Shown here one piece after another: positions 1 through 9,654 of a DNA stretch of 64,000 nucleotides. Origin of the DNA: Synaphobranchus kaupii (lineage: Eukaryota; Chordata; Actinopteri; Anguilliformes; Synaphobranchidae). Every line of letters starts with the position of its first letter. The first letter of the stretch is position 1. The position numbers were made by a program, and so were the translations under genes. The DNA lies in NCBI GenBank assembly GCA_029718625.1, contig CM056379.1, positions 53,155,579-53,219,578 of the forward strand, read 5' to 3'. The notes under the pieces were generated by a model. It worked only from the letters and a program-made list of their open reading frames with translations, ran no database searches and was not told the DNA's origin.

Positions 1-518
1 GGCTAGTTAACTCACTATTGTACAGGGTAGGTTATCAACAGATTCACATTATATTATCATGTGTTGTCATTTTAGATAAGTGGTAAATGTGCAAAGCAGT
101 GGATGTTTTTTGGCACAAACGATACACCATGATAATAAGTCGGAAGTAGGCAATGTTTTTATATCATTCGCGGACAGCTGAGTTACCGTTTTGTGATTTA
201 AAATAATGTTAGAACTGTCCATATTATTGTCTTGGTTTGTTGCACGGTATTCATTATTCACGGTTTTCTCATGTAGCTGCTTACCGAACGTTATGGTTGT
301 CGGTCCAATAGTGTGTCAATAGTTTAATCTAAGGGTGCGCTGATGTTAGGCTATACGTTACACATGACGTTTAACAGATGTGTCATGTGATAGCTTTTTT
401 ATATCGTGTATTTTAACACGGCTGGAACGCTGTATTGACTTCATCCCGGAACTATCCGTTTTATAAATGTTATATCGACTGGTCTCACTAGCCAAACGGC
501 CGAGCGCTCCATTTTCTT
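1..518. other. Unassigned AT-rich sequence
   Basis: I see no recognisable gene or repeat end here. A 64-codon open frame on the minus strand (67-261) has no motif I recognise and is no longer than expected by chance. Confidence 0.4.
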
Positions 519-567
519 AACTCGCTCGTCCTCAATCACTCGCCCAGGCGAGTGAGCGAGGTTAATT
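519..567. repeat. Imperfect hairpin-forming inverted repeat
   Basis: Two nested pairs of arms are visible. The inner pair is TCACTCGCC and GGCGAGTGA separated by 2 bases. The outer pair is approximately AACTCGCTC and GAGCGAGGTT, with a bulge of about 8 bases on the left side. It could extrude as a cruciform or fold in RNA. No function is implied by its neighbours. Confidence 0.5.
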
Positions 568-667
568 TCATGCCTTGCTTGAGTTTCACTGAAACCGCAC
601 ATGTCACGGTCCCCCCATTCCTGGCTCCGATCTCACATTCACGAGTCACTACACAGAAGTAGCAGCC

Positions 668-925
668 ATGGCAGCACAAAAAGCTAGTAAAAACCTTGGC
701 TTTTTTCCCGTCTCCTCACCCTTATCATTAGCTCCACTGCACATCAACTTTAAAATGAACGCAGAAGCTGTGACTTTGATTACTTCCTTTTTGTTGTTGT
801 TTATTTCTGCAGGCTGTGTAACAGGCGCTATGTCTTTTGTTTTTGTTAATTTGCACGGGTCATTTGAGGAGAGCAATCGGTTCATACTGGAATCAGATAT
901 GGGCCACATTAAAAAATTAATGTGA
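668..925 (+). other. 85-codon ORF overlapping a MITE, doubtful coding
   Basis: The ATG has a favourable eukaryotic context (CAGCCATGG). The predicted peptide has a hydrophobic stretch around residues 33-55 (TLITSFLLLFISAGC and following) that could be a membrane segment or signal anchor. I do not recognise the protein. The 3' half lies antisense to the Harbinger-type repeat end at about 700-1002, whose opposite strand is also open, so the frame is probably a by-product of repeat sequence. A splice-acceptor-like tract (tttctgcag) lies inside it. Confidence 0.15.
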
Positions 926-1002
926 ACAGCCAAACAAAAAAGAAATCGGATCTCAGCAATAAATCGGAATTGAGCACTAATGCCTGCAGTGTGAACGTAG
1001 CC
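700..1002 (-). mobile_element. Harbinger-type MITE, one end
   Basis: Read on the minus strand the end begins GGCTACGTTCACACTGCAGG and is followed by a run containing GATCCGATTTC. I recognise this pattern from abundant fish PIF/Harbinger MITEs. The base after the end is TTA, compatible with a 3-bp Harbinger target. I cannot find a matching left terminus, so it is probably truncated and the left limit is approximate. Confidence 0.5.
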
Positions 1003-1560
1003 TTAGTAGCTCGATATAAGTCGTAATATTAACGTTAGCAGTAATACAAAGCAATTCGCATTTTGAACTTGAACTAACTGGTTAGCAGTACAAGGGTCTC
1101 AGTCTCAAAGAGGAAAAAAAACCCGTTGCGTTGGTCTCTGATTTTATACCACGTGCCCAGCCGAGACTACCCCTAGGACCACCTCAACTCCACCCATTTT
1201 TATGTTAAGGATCTCGTGACGTCACGAATCCCCGGAAACCAACGTATTGGTAAGCCTACACAAAAACTCATATAAAACTATTTTGACTAAACATGAGATT
1301 TTCGGACATAGATAGTTGTGTATGATTATAATCTAACCCAAAACATCGGTTTTCAACGGGAAAAGTCGATTTTTGACTGCAGTATCACTTTAAATATTTA
1401 TTTCATGTTGATGTGAATTATTGGTAATATTGTTATCATTATTATTAGTAGTAGTAGGCTAGTTTTTGTAGTTGCAGTAGTAGTAGTACTATTGTTCTTG
1501 TTTAAATGTTGTGGTGGTAGAAAAAAAATATTAAAAGTGTAACATCTGTTGGCTGATACA
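1003..1560. other. Unassigned AT-rich sequence with TAG/TAT-rich simple repeats
   Basis: No gene seen. A degenerate trinucleotide tract (TTA/TAG type) runs from about 1430 to 1500. Confidence 0.35.
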
Positions 1561-1650
1561 GGCTGGACGCTATCTAGGCTGTGCCCAGATAACAATTCAG
1601 GCACGCAACATTTCCTTCAGAGAAAAACTAAAAGGCAACTCTACCGGAAC

Positions 1651-2559
1651 TGTGAGGCACCCGGATTCCATCCTGGGTTTTCCCATTGTCTCACAGTCCA
1701 CCCCGTGTTTTCCCTCTCTCCCTCCTACTTGTGTCCTGCACTCACCACACCTGAATTGTGTTTTCCTCTCGTGTCCTCGTTACCCTTCTCCCACCTGTTG
1801 CTCGTTCTGTCCTCGTCATGTCTTGTATATAGTCTGCCCTGTCTCTTTGTTCAGGGCTGGACTGTCTTGTGTGCTTGTCTATTTTGTGAGCTGGGTTTCC
1901 CGTTGTTGTCTTGTCTTGTCCCCTCCTGGCTCCCCTGTTCCCTCCAGGCTCCCTCGTTCCTGTCCCTCCTCGTTCCTGTCCCTTCGTGTTCCTGTTCCCC
2001 CACGGCTAGAGTGCACCTCCCCTGTACCGGTTCCTGACCCCATGGCCGGCGTGCCGTCCTTAAGTTGGACCCCACGGCCTGGGTCGCGTCTGGTTCCTGT
2101 TCCCCCACGGCTAGAGTGCCGTCGCGAGCCCCCGTGCTATCCGCGGGACCCCCGCACCTGTTCCTACCCCTAGGCTGAGTGCCGCCCCCAGGTTTGAAGG
2201 TTGTGTTCCCTGGGCCTCCCCTGCACCGGTTCCTGACCCCACGGCCGGCGTGCCATCCTTAAGTTGGACCCCACGGCCTGGGTCACGTCTGGTTCCTGTT
2301 TCCCCACAGCTAGAGTGCCGTCCCTGCCCAGCCTGGTCCCTGACCCTTCCTGGTTCCCGACCCATCCAGTTCCCGACCCTACCTTGTTCCCGACCCTACC
2401 TTGTTCCCGACCTGTCCTGTGACCCGTCCTGTTCCTGCCACGCCTGTCTCTGTCTTGCCCCTGCCTGTGTTTCATTAAATGTTCTCCCTGGTGGAGTTTC
2501 CCCTTGAGCCGTCTGAGTCTTGCGTTTGGGTCCGGACCCCCCCTACGGGAATCCTAACA
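1651..2559 (+). mobile_element. Solo LTR, C/T-rich, with internal tandem repeats
   Basis: The segment starts TGTGAGG and ends CTAACA, and is flanked by a perfect 5-bp direct repeat GGAAC (1646-1650 and 2560-2564). TG...CA ends plus a 5-bp duplication are the signature of an LTR retrotransposon, here reduced to one LTR. An ATTAAA-like poly(A) signal lies near 2473. Related segments occur at 7883-8481 and, on the other strand, at 18118-21059. Long open frames across it on both strands reflect strong base skew, not genes. Confidence 0.75.
2005..2345 (+). repeat. Two ~200-bp tandem units inside the solo LTR
   Basis: The block 'cggttcctgaccc', 'ttaagttggaccccacgg', 'ctagagtgccgtc' recurs with a period of about 199 bp. 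A shorter ~19-bp tandem (ttcccgaccctaccttg) follows at about 2370-2410. Such internal repeats would explain the length differences between copies of this LTR family. Confidence 0.65.
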
Positions 2560-2712
2560 GGAACGTCCTTATTGGGTTAGGAGAACATTCCCACAACTAT
2601 GCAATGTTCTGTTAACGTTAAAGGAACGTTCTGGGAACCCCATATAATACCAGATGGGAACGTTCCAGATACGTTCAGAAAACTTTCCTGGAAAACCGCA
2701 AGGGAATGTTAA

Positions 2713-3258
2713 CCCTTTCATGCATGAATTATTACAAAACAGAGCAATATTTTTTTCACAAACTCCGCATGTGTTTCACAGAAATGTGCCCCAAATGGCC
2801 CCTTGAAAACATAGACCACACATGCAGATTACAACTCTTAATGCACAATGTCCACTTCAGTGGACAGAAGGTTTTTCGTATACAATACAAGAACTACGGT
2901 ATTTTTTTGTCACAAATATAACTAATTCTGCTCTTTGCATCTTCCCTAATAAGAATATATATTTTTTAACATGCTCTGTTCTCTAGGTTTAGAAGGATTT
3001 CACAGCTACACCAGAGGGAGTTTGTATGTTTCCACCTCCACCTGCCATTTTGACCTTCACTGTATCAAAACTAGAAAAGCCAATATAATGTAACAAGATG
3101 GAGCATATCAAAATTTAGGCAAAGGTGCAAGGAATCCGCTCTGCTATTTTTTGGAGATCACAAATGTTTTAAAACTAAAATGTTAATTTTAAATGTTAAA
3201 ATAGACTTTTTTTTTTAGAAAAGCCTGTCCACTGTAGTGGACTCCATGCATGAAAGGG
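2713..3258. mobile_element. piggyBac-like MITE, 546 bp
   Basis: The terminal inverted repeats are CCCTTTCATGCATG and CATGCATGAAAGGG, flanked by TTAA on both sides (2709-2712 and 3259-3262). TTAA duplication with CCC...GGG ends is the piggyBac pattern. An internal pair 'gtccact...agtggac' occurs near both ends. There is no transposase, so the element is non-autonomous. Confidence 0.8.
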
Positions 3259-3426
3259 TTAATTTGCAATCGTATAGGAACGTACCCCTAACCTCAAAAA
3301 AACGTTCTCAGAACCAAAAATGGTCTGCTGGAAACTCTCCCGGAATGTTCTTATTAGGTTAGGAGAACGTTCCCATAACTATGCAATGTTCTAGTAACGT
3401 TAAAGGAACGTTCTGGGAACGACATA

Positions 3427-4957
3427 CACTACTCACAAAAAGTTAGGGATATTCGGCTTTCGGGTGAAATTTCAGGATGAACCTAAAATGCACTATAACC
3501 TTTACAGGTGAAATTAATTTGACCTTCTCTAAACTTTTGAATGCACATGTCCAACTATTCAATGTTTCAGTACTTTTTGCACAACTTGCTGTTCTCTAAC
3601 AAGGAGCTGAACGGCAAAATTCACAACAGGTGTTTGATCCATGAATCGACCAATAAATTTCCTGGTTCAATTAGAATTGGTATTTAAACAGTCCTCTTCA
3701 TCATGCTGTTCACATTTTGACATCATGAGACCAAGACGACACCTAACAATTGATCAACAGTACCTCGCCATCGCGAGGCTTCAAACAGGATGTTCTCAGA
3801 GGGAAGTGGCCACTGAGCTTAGAGTGTCACAGAGTGTCATCAGCAGGTTGCAACAGAGATACAGAGAGACTGGAAGAGTCACAGAAAGGCATAGAAGTGG
3901 ACGTCCTTTGGCCACATCCCACACTGATGACCGCTTCATTGTGAACAGTGCCCTGCGGAACCGGATGATGAATGCCACTCAACTCCAGGCACATTTAAGG
4001 GAGGTGAGAGGCACCCAAGTGTCACGTCAGACCATTCGAAACCGTTTACATCAGCGTGGTCTGCGTGCTAGACGACCTGCAAGGGTACCTGACCACACCA
4101 CCAGGCACAGGCGTCATCGTCTTGCATGGGCCAGGGAGCATTTACGCTGGACGAGGGACCAGTGGGCCTCAGTGCTGTTCTCTGATGAAAGTCGATTCAC
4201 GTTGAGCAGAAATGATGGCCGCCAACAATGTTGGAGACGTCAAGGAGAGCGCTATGCATCAGCCACTGTTGTCACCAGACGACCCTTTGGTGGTGGCGGT
4301 GTTACAGTGTGGGCAGGTGTGTCTAGTCAATAAAGAACTGCCCTACACTTTGTGAATGGTACAGTGACAAGCCCATACTACCTGAATAACATCATTAATC
4401 CAGTCATTGTGCCCCTGCATGAACAACACAGGCCTAATTACATCTTCATGGACGACAATGCTCCAGCTCATCGAGGTCGCATCATTAGGGAAAGGCTGCT
4501 GGAGACTGGGGTACCTCAAATGGAGTGGCCTGCACTTTCTCCAGACCTGAATCCCATAGAAAACCTATGGGATCAGCTGACTCACCGTGTAGAGGCTCGT
4601 AACTCTGTACCCCAGAACCTCAATGACCTGAGGGCCGCCCTTCAAGAAGAGTGGGATGCCATGCCTCAGCAGACAATAAGTCGACTTGTGAACAGCATGA
4701 GACGTCGTTTTCAAGCTGTAATTGATGCTCAAGGGCACATGACAAGTTATTGAGACATTGACATTTTTGTTGTGGTATACCCACCACTGTTGTTGGCTTT
4801 TGTTTCAATAAATTGTTTGAGATGAGGAAATCACCATTGCATGCTTCTACTTAAATGCCCTACTTTCATGATACGTATAATATCACTGTAGCGTGAACTT
4901 ACATTTTCCATAAATTTCACCCGAAAGCCAAATATCCCTAACTTTTTGTGAGTAGTG
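3427..4957 (+). mobile_element. Tc1/mariner element, 1531 bp, structurally complete
   Basis: Terminal inverted repeats of about 46 bp begin CACTACTCACAAAAAGTTAG and are nearly identical at both ends. A TA duplication flanks the element (3425-3426 and 4958-4959). The empty site can be reconstructed from the other copy of the host repeat, where 'catataatacc' is uninterrupted. It carries one transposase gene with a single in-frame stop. Confidence 0.95.
3725..4753 (+). pseudogene. Tc1 DD34E transposase, one nonsense codon
   Basis: This is the cut-and-paste transposase of the surrounding Tc1 element and is expected to bind the inverted repeats and act in the nucleus. I chose the ATG at 3725, which gives the short basic start MRPRRHLT; an in-frame ATG at 3641 adds an unlikely 28 residues. 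A helix-turn-helix region occupies about residues 8-110, with an R/H-rich linker after it. The catalytic triad is visible: D154 in LFSDESRF, D244 in FMDDNAP and E279 in LNPIENLW, with 34 residues between the last two. The total of about 341 codons is the usual family length. The only break I see is TAA at 4331-4333 after VSSQ; the frame is the same on both sides. One base change therefore separates it from an open gene, which suggests recent activity. Confidence 0.9.
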
Positions 4958-5105
4958 TATAATACCAGATGGGAACGTTACAGATAAGTTAAGAAAACCT
5001 TCCTGGAAAACTGCAAGGGAACGTTAATTTAAACCATATGGGAACGTACCCCTAAACTTGAAAAAACCTTCCCGGAATGTTCCCAGAACCAAAAATTGTT
5101 TGCTG

Positions 5106-5672
5106 GGCAGTTGCTTATCGTGAGCGTATATATCTGAACAACGCTATCAACAAGCGTCCAGCATTTTGTGCACAAAAGTGCAGTGCTTGAGCCTAACACA
5201 CAACGCCATCGCTGAGTACGTATCTTCACATGGTGAAGATTTGCTCCTGGACAACATGTGTGTACTAGTGCTTGTAATGTTCCTATGGTATATTTTGCTG
5301 CTTTCATCATATGTTCTTTGTTTTATTACTAACAAAACTTTGTAACAATAGTGTAGCCACCTCCAACCACCACTACAGGGCTAGCTAAGTGTTGACATGT
5401 GTACGTTTTTGTGTGTTTTATAGTGTTGTATTGATCAAAGTATGGGCTATTTTCAGTAGGTTACAATATTGTTTATGATGTCACAGAATTCTACAGTATT
5501 GGAGTTCATAATAAAAGGACCTGCAGTCTCTGCTTAGGGTCAGTCTGATCTTCTGTGTTTTGAGAAAACTTTGGATTGCAATAAAAGCAAGATCTGCCTG
5601 GTCTGTCTTTTGATATGCTCACTACAATATTATAATGAATTAGGCCTTATTCAGGTTTAGCTTAGCTTATAG
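5106..5672. other. Unassigned sequence
   Basis: No gene or terminal repeat recognised. Short frames on the minus strand (5029-5335) overlap the end of the tandem repeat and show no motif. Confidence 0.35.
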
Positions 5673-6171
5673 CAACTGTTCTCAAACTTGGTCCTGGGCC
5701 ACCCCGTGTATGCTGGTTCTTCGTTCCAACCACAGTTGCAATCCCAGAATTTTAAAGGGTAAGTTCGCTATTTTGGACCTTGGACCCTATTTGCGGTCCG
5801 TCTTCCATGAACCTGACCCATGAAGTCCATTTTTTCGCTGATCGGTCCAGTATTGAGTTCGGTACAGATTTCCTGTAGGCTCTCACTGGGCTACAATGGA
5901 AGTGAACGGGGCAATCAGAAATGTTCGATAAATGTGCTTTCATGTACAATAAATGAGACGGGAAGCTCAGGGTGTATTGTTACCGGTCTCAGTATGCTCT
6001 CCTGTGAAATGTATCTCAATCCGAACATTTTTACGTGCTTGGCATGGCTTGGAAGTAAGCATTTCTCTGTTGCTTGTTTTCGCTGCTCCCGCGGAGTACT
6101 ATGTGTCGGGGGTAGGGGAGCGGGAAGGTGTGCCGGCCGTTTACGAAACTATCTAGCTGAGCAGTCTGCGT

Positions 6172-6567
6172 TTGTTTACCTGCAGCAACGTAGGCTACAA
6201 TTTCCACAAAAAAACTTGGATGATGGATGACTATAATGATTACGAAGACGAAGAATTCGATTTTGACTTTGACGTTACTGGCTACAGATTTGAGCCAGAA
6301 TACACGGACACGGAACTACAAGAGATGGATGATAAGAGAGCAAGAGAAGAGAGAGAGGCTGAAGTTGCGCAGGTAATGTTATCCGAAGTCGCTGCCGAGG
6401 CTAGACCAAGAATTTCGGGGGACTTTTGGTGTTCTTGTAAGAGGTGCAAGCAGATGCCCAGAGAGGAGGAAAGTTTGTGTTGTAGGGAGTGGGATCTGTT
6501 GCTACCGAATGCCATTGAAAACCTGGATGACACTGGATCATCTCCATTGATTACCACTACACTATGA
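6172..6567 (+). CDS. Acidic protein with P2X7-type intracellular cysteine domain, transposon-borne
   Basis: The frame is 131 codons from the first ATG; ATGs at 6220 and 6223 are more likely starts because the acidic region begins there. Residues 19-35 are very acidic (DDYNDYEDEEFDFDFD), then comes FEPE at 40-43 and a charged helix-like stretch. A cysteine cluster follows: C87, C89, C92, then QMP, then C103-C104 followed by REW. This C-x-C-x2-C-x2-MP...CC arrangement is what I know from the C-terminal cytoplasmic (ballast) domain of P2X7 receptors and related fish proteins, which binds zinc. The frame stops at 6565-6567. Family-like sequence seems to continue in another frame from about 6553 (MTANRYVIDENF), so a frameshift or splice is likely. 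An AATAAA-type signal lies near 6630. No channel part is present. The role in the transposon is unknown. Confidence 0.65.
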   Translation: MFTCSNVGYNFHKKTWMMDDYNDYEDEEFDFDFDVTGYRFEPEYTDTELQEMDDKRAREEREAEVAQVMLSEVAAEARPRISGDFWCSCKRCKQMPREEESLCCREWDLLLPNAIENLDDTGSSPLITTTL

Positions 6568-6903
6568 CTGCCAACAGATATGTGATAGATGAGAACTTTG
6601 GACAGGACACCATGCGTCAAGCATTTGTAAATAAAACATTATAGAATTGTAAAAAGTTATAGTTGATGAACGTTTCCGACAGTTTTGTTACAAGAAAACA
6701 ACTTATGTCAAGCTCGGATTTTGTTAGTTGGTATTGAGTGCTGGGTCAGAGGACGCGCTCAAAAAAAATAAAAATGTTAGTAACGTTATAGCTAAATATA
6801 ACTTACCTCCGCTCCGGTGCTTGATAGTGCTGCAGGTCCGACACGAGGAACAGCTGTGTTCTTTAGAAACCAGTGTTTTGCTTCTGATTTGCGGTTACAG
6901 AAA

Positions 6904-7107
6904 TCAGTAGCTAGCGTCGAAATGCGCTCCACAAACTCGCGAGTCTGCCAAACGGAGTTGATTGACTGGAGTGTTTATGTCGATCCGTAAGACAACCAGC
7001 CAAAGTCTCAATCTTTCTGGGTCAGAGAACGGGAGCCTGTGAAAACTGGTATTTGAGCGTCCAGACATTTTATTCCCACAACCGGGGACTGCACATTCGC
7101 GCACCAT
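6904..7107 (-). CDS. THAP zinc-finger domain, transposon-borne exon
   Basis: The 67-codon frame is a nearly complete THAP domain, a C2CH zinc-dependent DNA-binding fold found in P-element and Kolobok transposases and in host THAP proteins. The ligands are C5, C10, C59 and H62; W36 and the FHRLPF segment (residues 22-27) are also typical. It starts with MVRECAVPGC, the usual position for a THAP at the extreme N-terminus. A stop follows soon after CGAHF. A donor-like GTAACC about 20 bases past the stop suggests that this was the first exon of a longer gene whose nuclease part is now missing. It is oriented tail-to-tail with the P2X7-type frame. It could supply end-binding specificity or act as a repressor; that is inference. 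Confidence 0.8.
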   Translation of the reverse strand: MVRECAVPGCGNKMSGRSNTSFHRLPFSDPERLRLWLVVLRIDINTPVNQLRLADSRVCGAHFDASY

Positions 7108-7882
7108 TGCCGTGATGAATTATTACAAATGATGATTACAAAAACTGCGTTACAAATATTTCTGCTGTAGGCTACTAGCTAGTAAACTCCAACGGGAGGT
7201 CAGGATTTGTGATCAACTGCTTTTCAAGCGGCCCCCCCCTCTCTACAACGTAGCTAGACTGCGGAAGTTTACAGTGCGAGGTAGTGCGGTCGGAGAAATA
7301 GTTCTGTTTCAAGTGGAACTGTTGTTTCAACGTTCGGTTTGCGTTTGCGATAGCCTACATTTCACAGGAGAGCATACTGAGACCGTAAGAATACACACTG
7401 AGCTATAAAAGCACATTTATCGTTGTTTTTCCATAACATTTCTGATTGCCCCGTTCACTTCCATTGTAGCCCAGTGAGAGCCTACAGGAAATCTGTACCG
7501 AACTCAATACTGGACCGATCAGCGAAAAAATGGACTTCATGGGTCAGGTTCATGGAAGACGGACCGCAAATAGGGTCCAAGGTCCAAAATAGCGAACTTA
7601 CCCTTTAACTAGCTGTTTTTTTATTTTTCTTAATTAGGTGCTTTCATGTCTAGATGGATTATTTCCCCTCATTATGCCACATTATGTCAGAAATAGCTGC
7701 AAGAATAAAAGTTGTTCACATTGTGCTATATTGCAAACAATTACATAAAAAGAGGTAACAAAAGAATTTTACTGATAAATTTTAGTGGCCACTAAATCTA
7801 ACCATTTGGTAGATAATGAAGAATTATCTTAATTACTCATTATTAAGAAAGCCAAATGTTAATGAGCCAGACCTGCATGAAT

Positions 7883-8481
7883 TGTCACGTCCCATGCCTC
7901 TACGTTTTAGTCCGTTTCTGGTTTTTCCATTTATATGTATTTTCAGCATTTGTAGTCCGTTCTGTGTTTTCCCTTTTCGTGTTTCCACTCCCCGCACCTG
8001 AATTGTGTTTCCTCATGTGTTTTGTCTCACCTATTCTTTGTTGTCTCTTTGTTAGTCTGGCTTATAGTCTGCCCTGTTTCTTTGTTCTGAGCCAGATCGT
8101 CTTGTGCCCTGCCTTCGTGCTTGTGTTCATTACTTTCCAGCGTTTATTCCTGCCTGCTCCCTGCATGCTCCTAGTTCCTGTTTCCAGTCCTGTGTTTACC
8201 CGTCCAGTTCCTGTTCTCCTGCCTGTTTCTGTCCAGCCCTGCTCCAGTCCTCCTGCCCGCCTGCCCTTCCCCGTCCTAGCCTTGCTCCAGCCCTTCGCCC
8301 TCCTGTTCTCCAGCTATGATGGATCTCCCGGTTCTGACGCCTGCCTGTCCTGGACTTCGTTTCTGCCCATTCTGCATTGCCCTGTTTGCTGGACTCTGAC
8401 CCTTTTTCTGTCGGCCTTGAATAAAGCCTTATTCCCATTACTTTTGGTGTCTGCGAGTGGTTCCGATCGGTTCTCATAACA
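7883..8481 (+). mobile_element. LTR-like segment inside hAT copy A
   Basis: It begins TGTCACGTCC and ends CTCATAACA, with an AATAAA signal at about 8420. Base composition and short blocks (for example 'cacctgaattgtgtt', 'atagtctgccctgt') match the solo LTR at 1651-2559. It interrupts the hAT copy relative to the copy at 17551. A clean 5-bp target duplication is not visible (TGAAT against GTTAA), so one end may be altered. Open frames across it (such as 7856-8479) are composition artefacts. Confidence 0.6.
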
Positions 8482-8771
8482 GTTAATAAGTTCAAGGAAA
8501 GAATTAAACTTAAAACACGTGTTCAACAACCTAATTAGGAGCCTACTGATACACATCAGTCTTTGATTTTATCAGTTCAATCATTTTGTTACCTCTTTTT
8601 ATGTAATTGTTTGCAATGTGCACATGGTATTTTTATTCTTCATGGCATGCATAGCTATTTCTGATATAATGTTGTTTAAATTGGTAAATAATCCCTCTAA
8701 ACATTAAAAGCACCTAATTAAAATAAATGAACAGCTTGTTAAAATTCTGGGATTGCAATTGTGGTTGGAAC

Positions 8772-9000
8772 TAGGGCTGGACGATAGTATCGTATATTGA
8801 CGATGATTGACAGCTGTCATGATGGGAACTGGATATTGTGATTTACAGACGATGTCTACTTGGCTAAATTCACTGCCACCTGCGGCGCTGCACCTTGAAA
8901 GAACGTAGTCCTGCCATAGCGGAATGCACATCTTATTATGAGCCTATTGTCAAAAAAGAGACAAGACCATTTATCGCATTCTTGTTCTTGCTAACTCATC
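8772..9000. mobile_element. hAT-type element fragment, left end
   Basis: It starts TAGGGCTGGACGATAG, a terminal repeat pattern common in fish hAT elements. It abuts the truncated right side of hAT copy A. No right terminus was found, so the end coordinate is approximate. Confidence 0.4.
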
Positions 9001-9654
9001 CTTCCTTATTTAGGTGTTTTGGGACTTTTGCAACATTGTTTATTCCTTGAGTTTTTTAAAAGGTATTTTCTTTTTGAATAATCTCTTCATGTATGTGACT
9101 AATTAGGTAAATGACAATTGCATGCATAACATCTGGCAGTGCCGCCGATAGCCTGCAACACTGCGCGAGAACAGACGAATCACAGGCTTCAAAAATAATG
9201 TAAAATGTAAAATAATGTAAAAATGATGACGATTACCTATAGCCTGCTGATAATAAAACATACATCACAGACATGGGTCCACCAATAAAAAAATATCTAA
9301 TAAAAATATCTAATAATATATCTAATAATAGAAAAAATGAGAAAACAGGCTATTTATAAAAACGTATAAATGAAGCGGACAGTGTTGTAGTGTTCACACA
9401 TGCATTTATATTTAGTAAGGGAGAAATTTTTACAACTGTAAACATTTACACATCTTACTCAATTACTCAAAGGTAATATGATAAAAAGCTGTGAAATTTC
9501 ACTAGAAATAGCATATACTTGTCTGCGACAATAAGTCACATTAAGTTTGAGGTGACAACAAACGGGTCCGATGTTACAATTGTGAAGTGTAAGCCGGACA
9601 ATTGTAACAGAGGTGCGGTACAGCTGTAATAACGAAAAGTAACTGCATAAATCA
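9001..9654. other. Unassigned AT-rich sequence
   Basis: No gene recognised. Short tandem runs of 'aatatctaataa' type occur near 9290-9330. Confidence 0.35.

Larger units (their letters stand above)
1580..5105. repeat. Tandem ~235-bp repeat unit (two copies) carrying three insertions
   Basis: A GGAACGTTC-rich unit occurs twice. Landmarks such as 'ttaggttaggagaacgt', 'ctatgcaatgttct' and 'gaaccaaaaat' recur in the same order. Copy A is interrupted by a solo LTR (1651-2559) and by a piggyBac-like MITE (2713-3258). Copy B (about 3331-5105) is interrupted by a Tc1 element (3427-4957). With the insertions removed each unit is roughly 235 bp. The parent family is not recognised. The outer limits are approximate. 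Confidence 0.6.
5756..7604. mobile_element. Kolobok-like TTAA transposon with two coding segments
   Basis: The element is 1849 bp with long inverted repeats of about 250 bp, beginning AGGGTAAGTTCGCTATTTTG at each end. TTAA duplications lie at 5752-5755 and 7605-7608. The uninterrupted target is visible in the sister hAT copy at about 17616. TTAA targets together with a THAP domain point to the Kolobok superfamily, whereas piggyBac has no THAP. Inside are a P2X7-type cysteine domain on the plus strand and a THAP domain on the minus strand. No nuclease domain is seen, so it is probably non-autonomous or internally deleted. Confidence 0.8.
5673..8771. mobile_element. hAT-type MITE copy A, interrupted twice, right end lost
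   Basis: The sequence matches the hAT MITE at 17551-21231 piece by piece (for example 'cagaatttt', 'cttaattaggtgctt', 'acacgtgttcaacaac', 'agcacctaatta', 'gggattgcaa'). The left end is a mutated CAACTGTTCTCAAACTTGG. The right terminus is missing because another hAT fragment begins at 8772. The copy is interrupted by a Kolobok-like element (5756-7604) and by an LTR-like segment (7883-8481). Only about 650 bp of the copy itself remain and it has no transposase. Confidence 0.8.

Noticed and set aside
1549..2507. Several overlapping long frames on both strands (up to 173 codons)
   Set aside because: They lie in a C/T-skewed solo LTR with tandem repeats; amino-acid content is low complexity and no domain is visible.
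7856..8495. 207-codon plus frame and 99-codon minus frame
   Set aside because: Same LTR family and skew as 1651-2559; no family motif.
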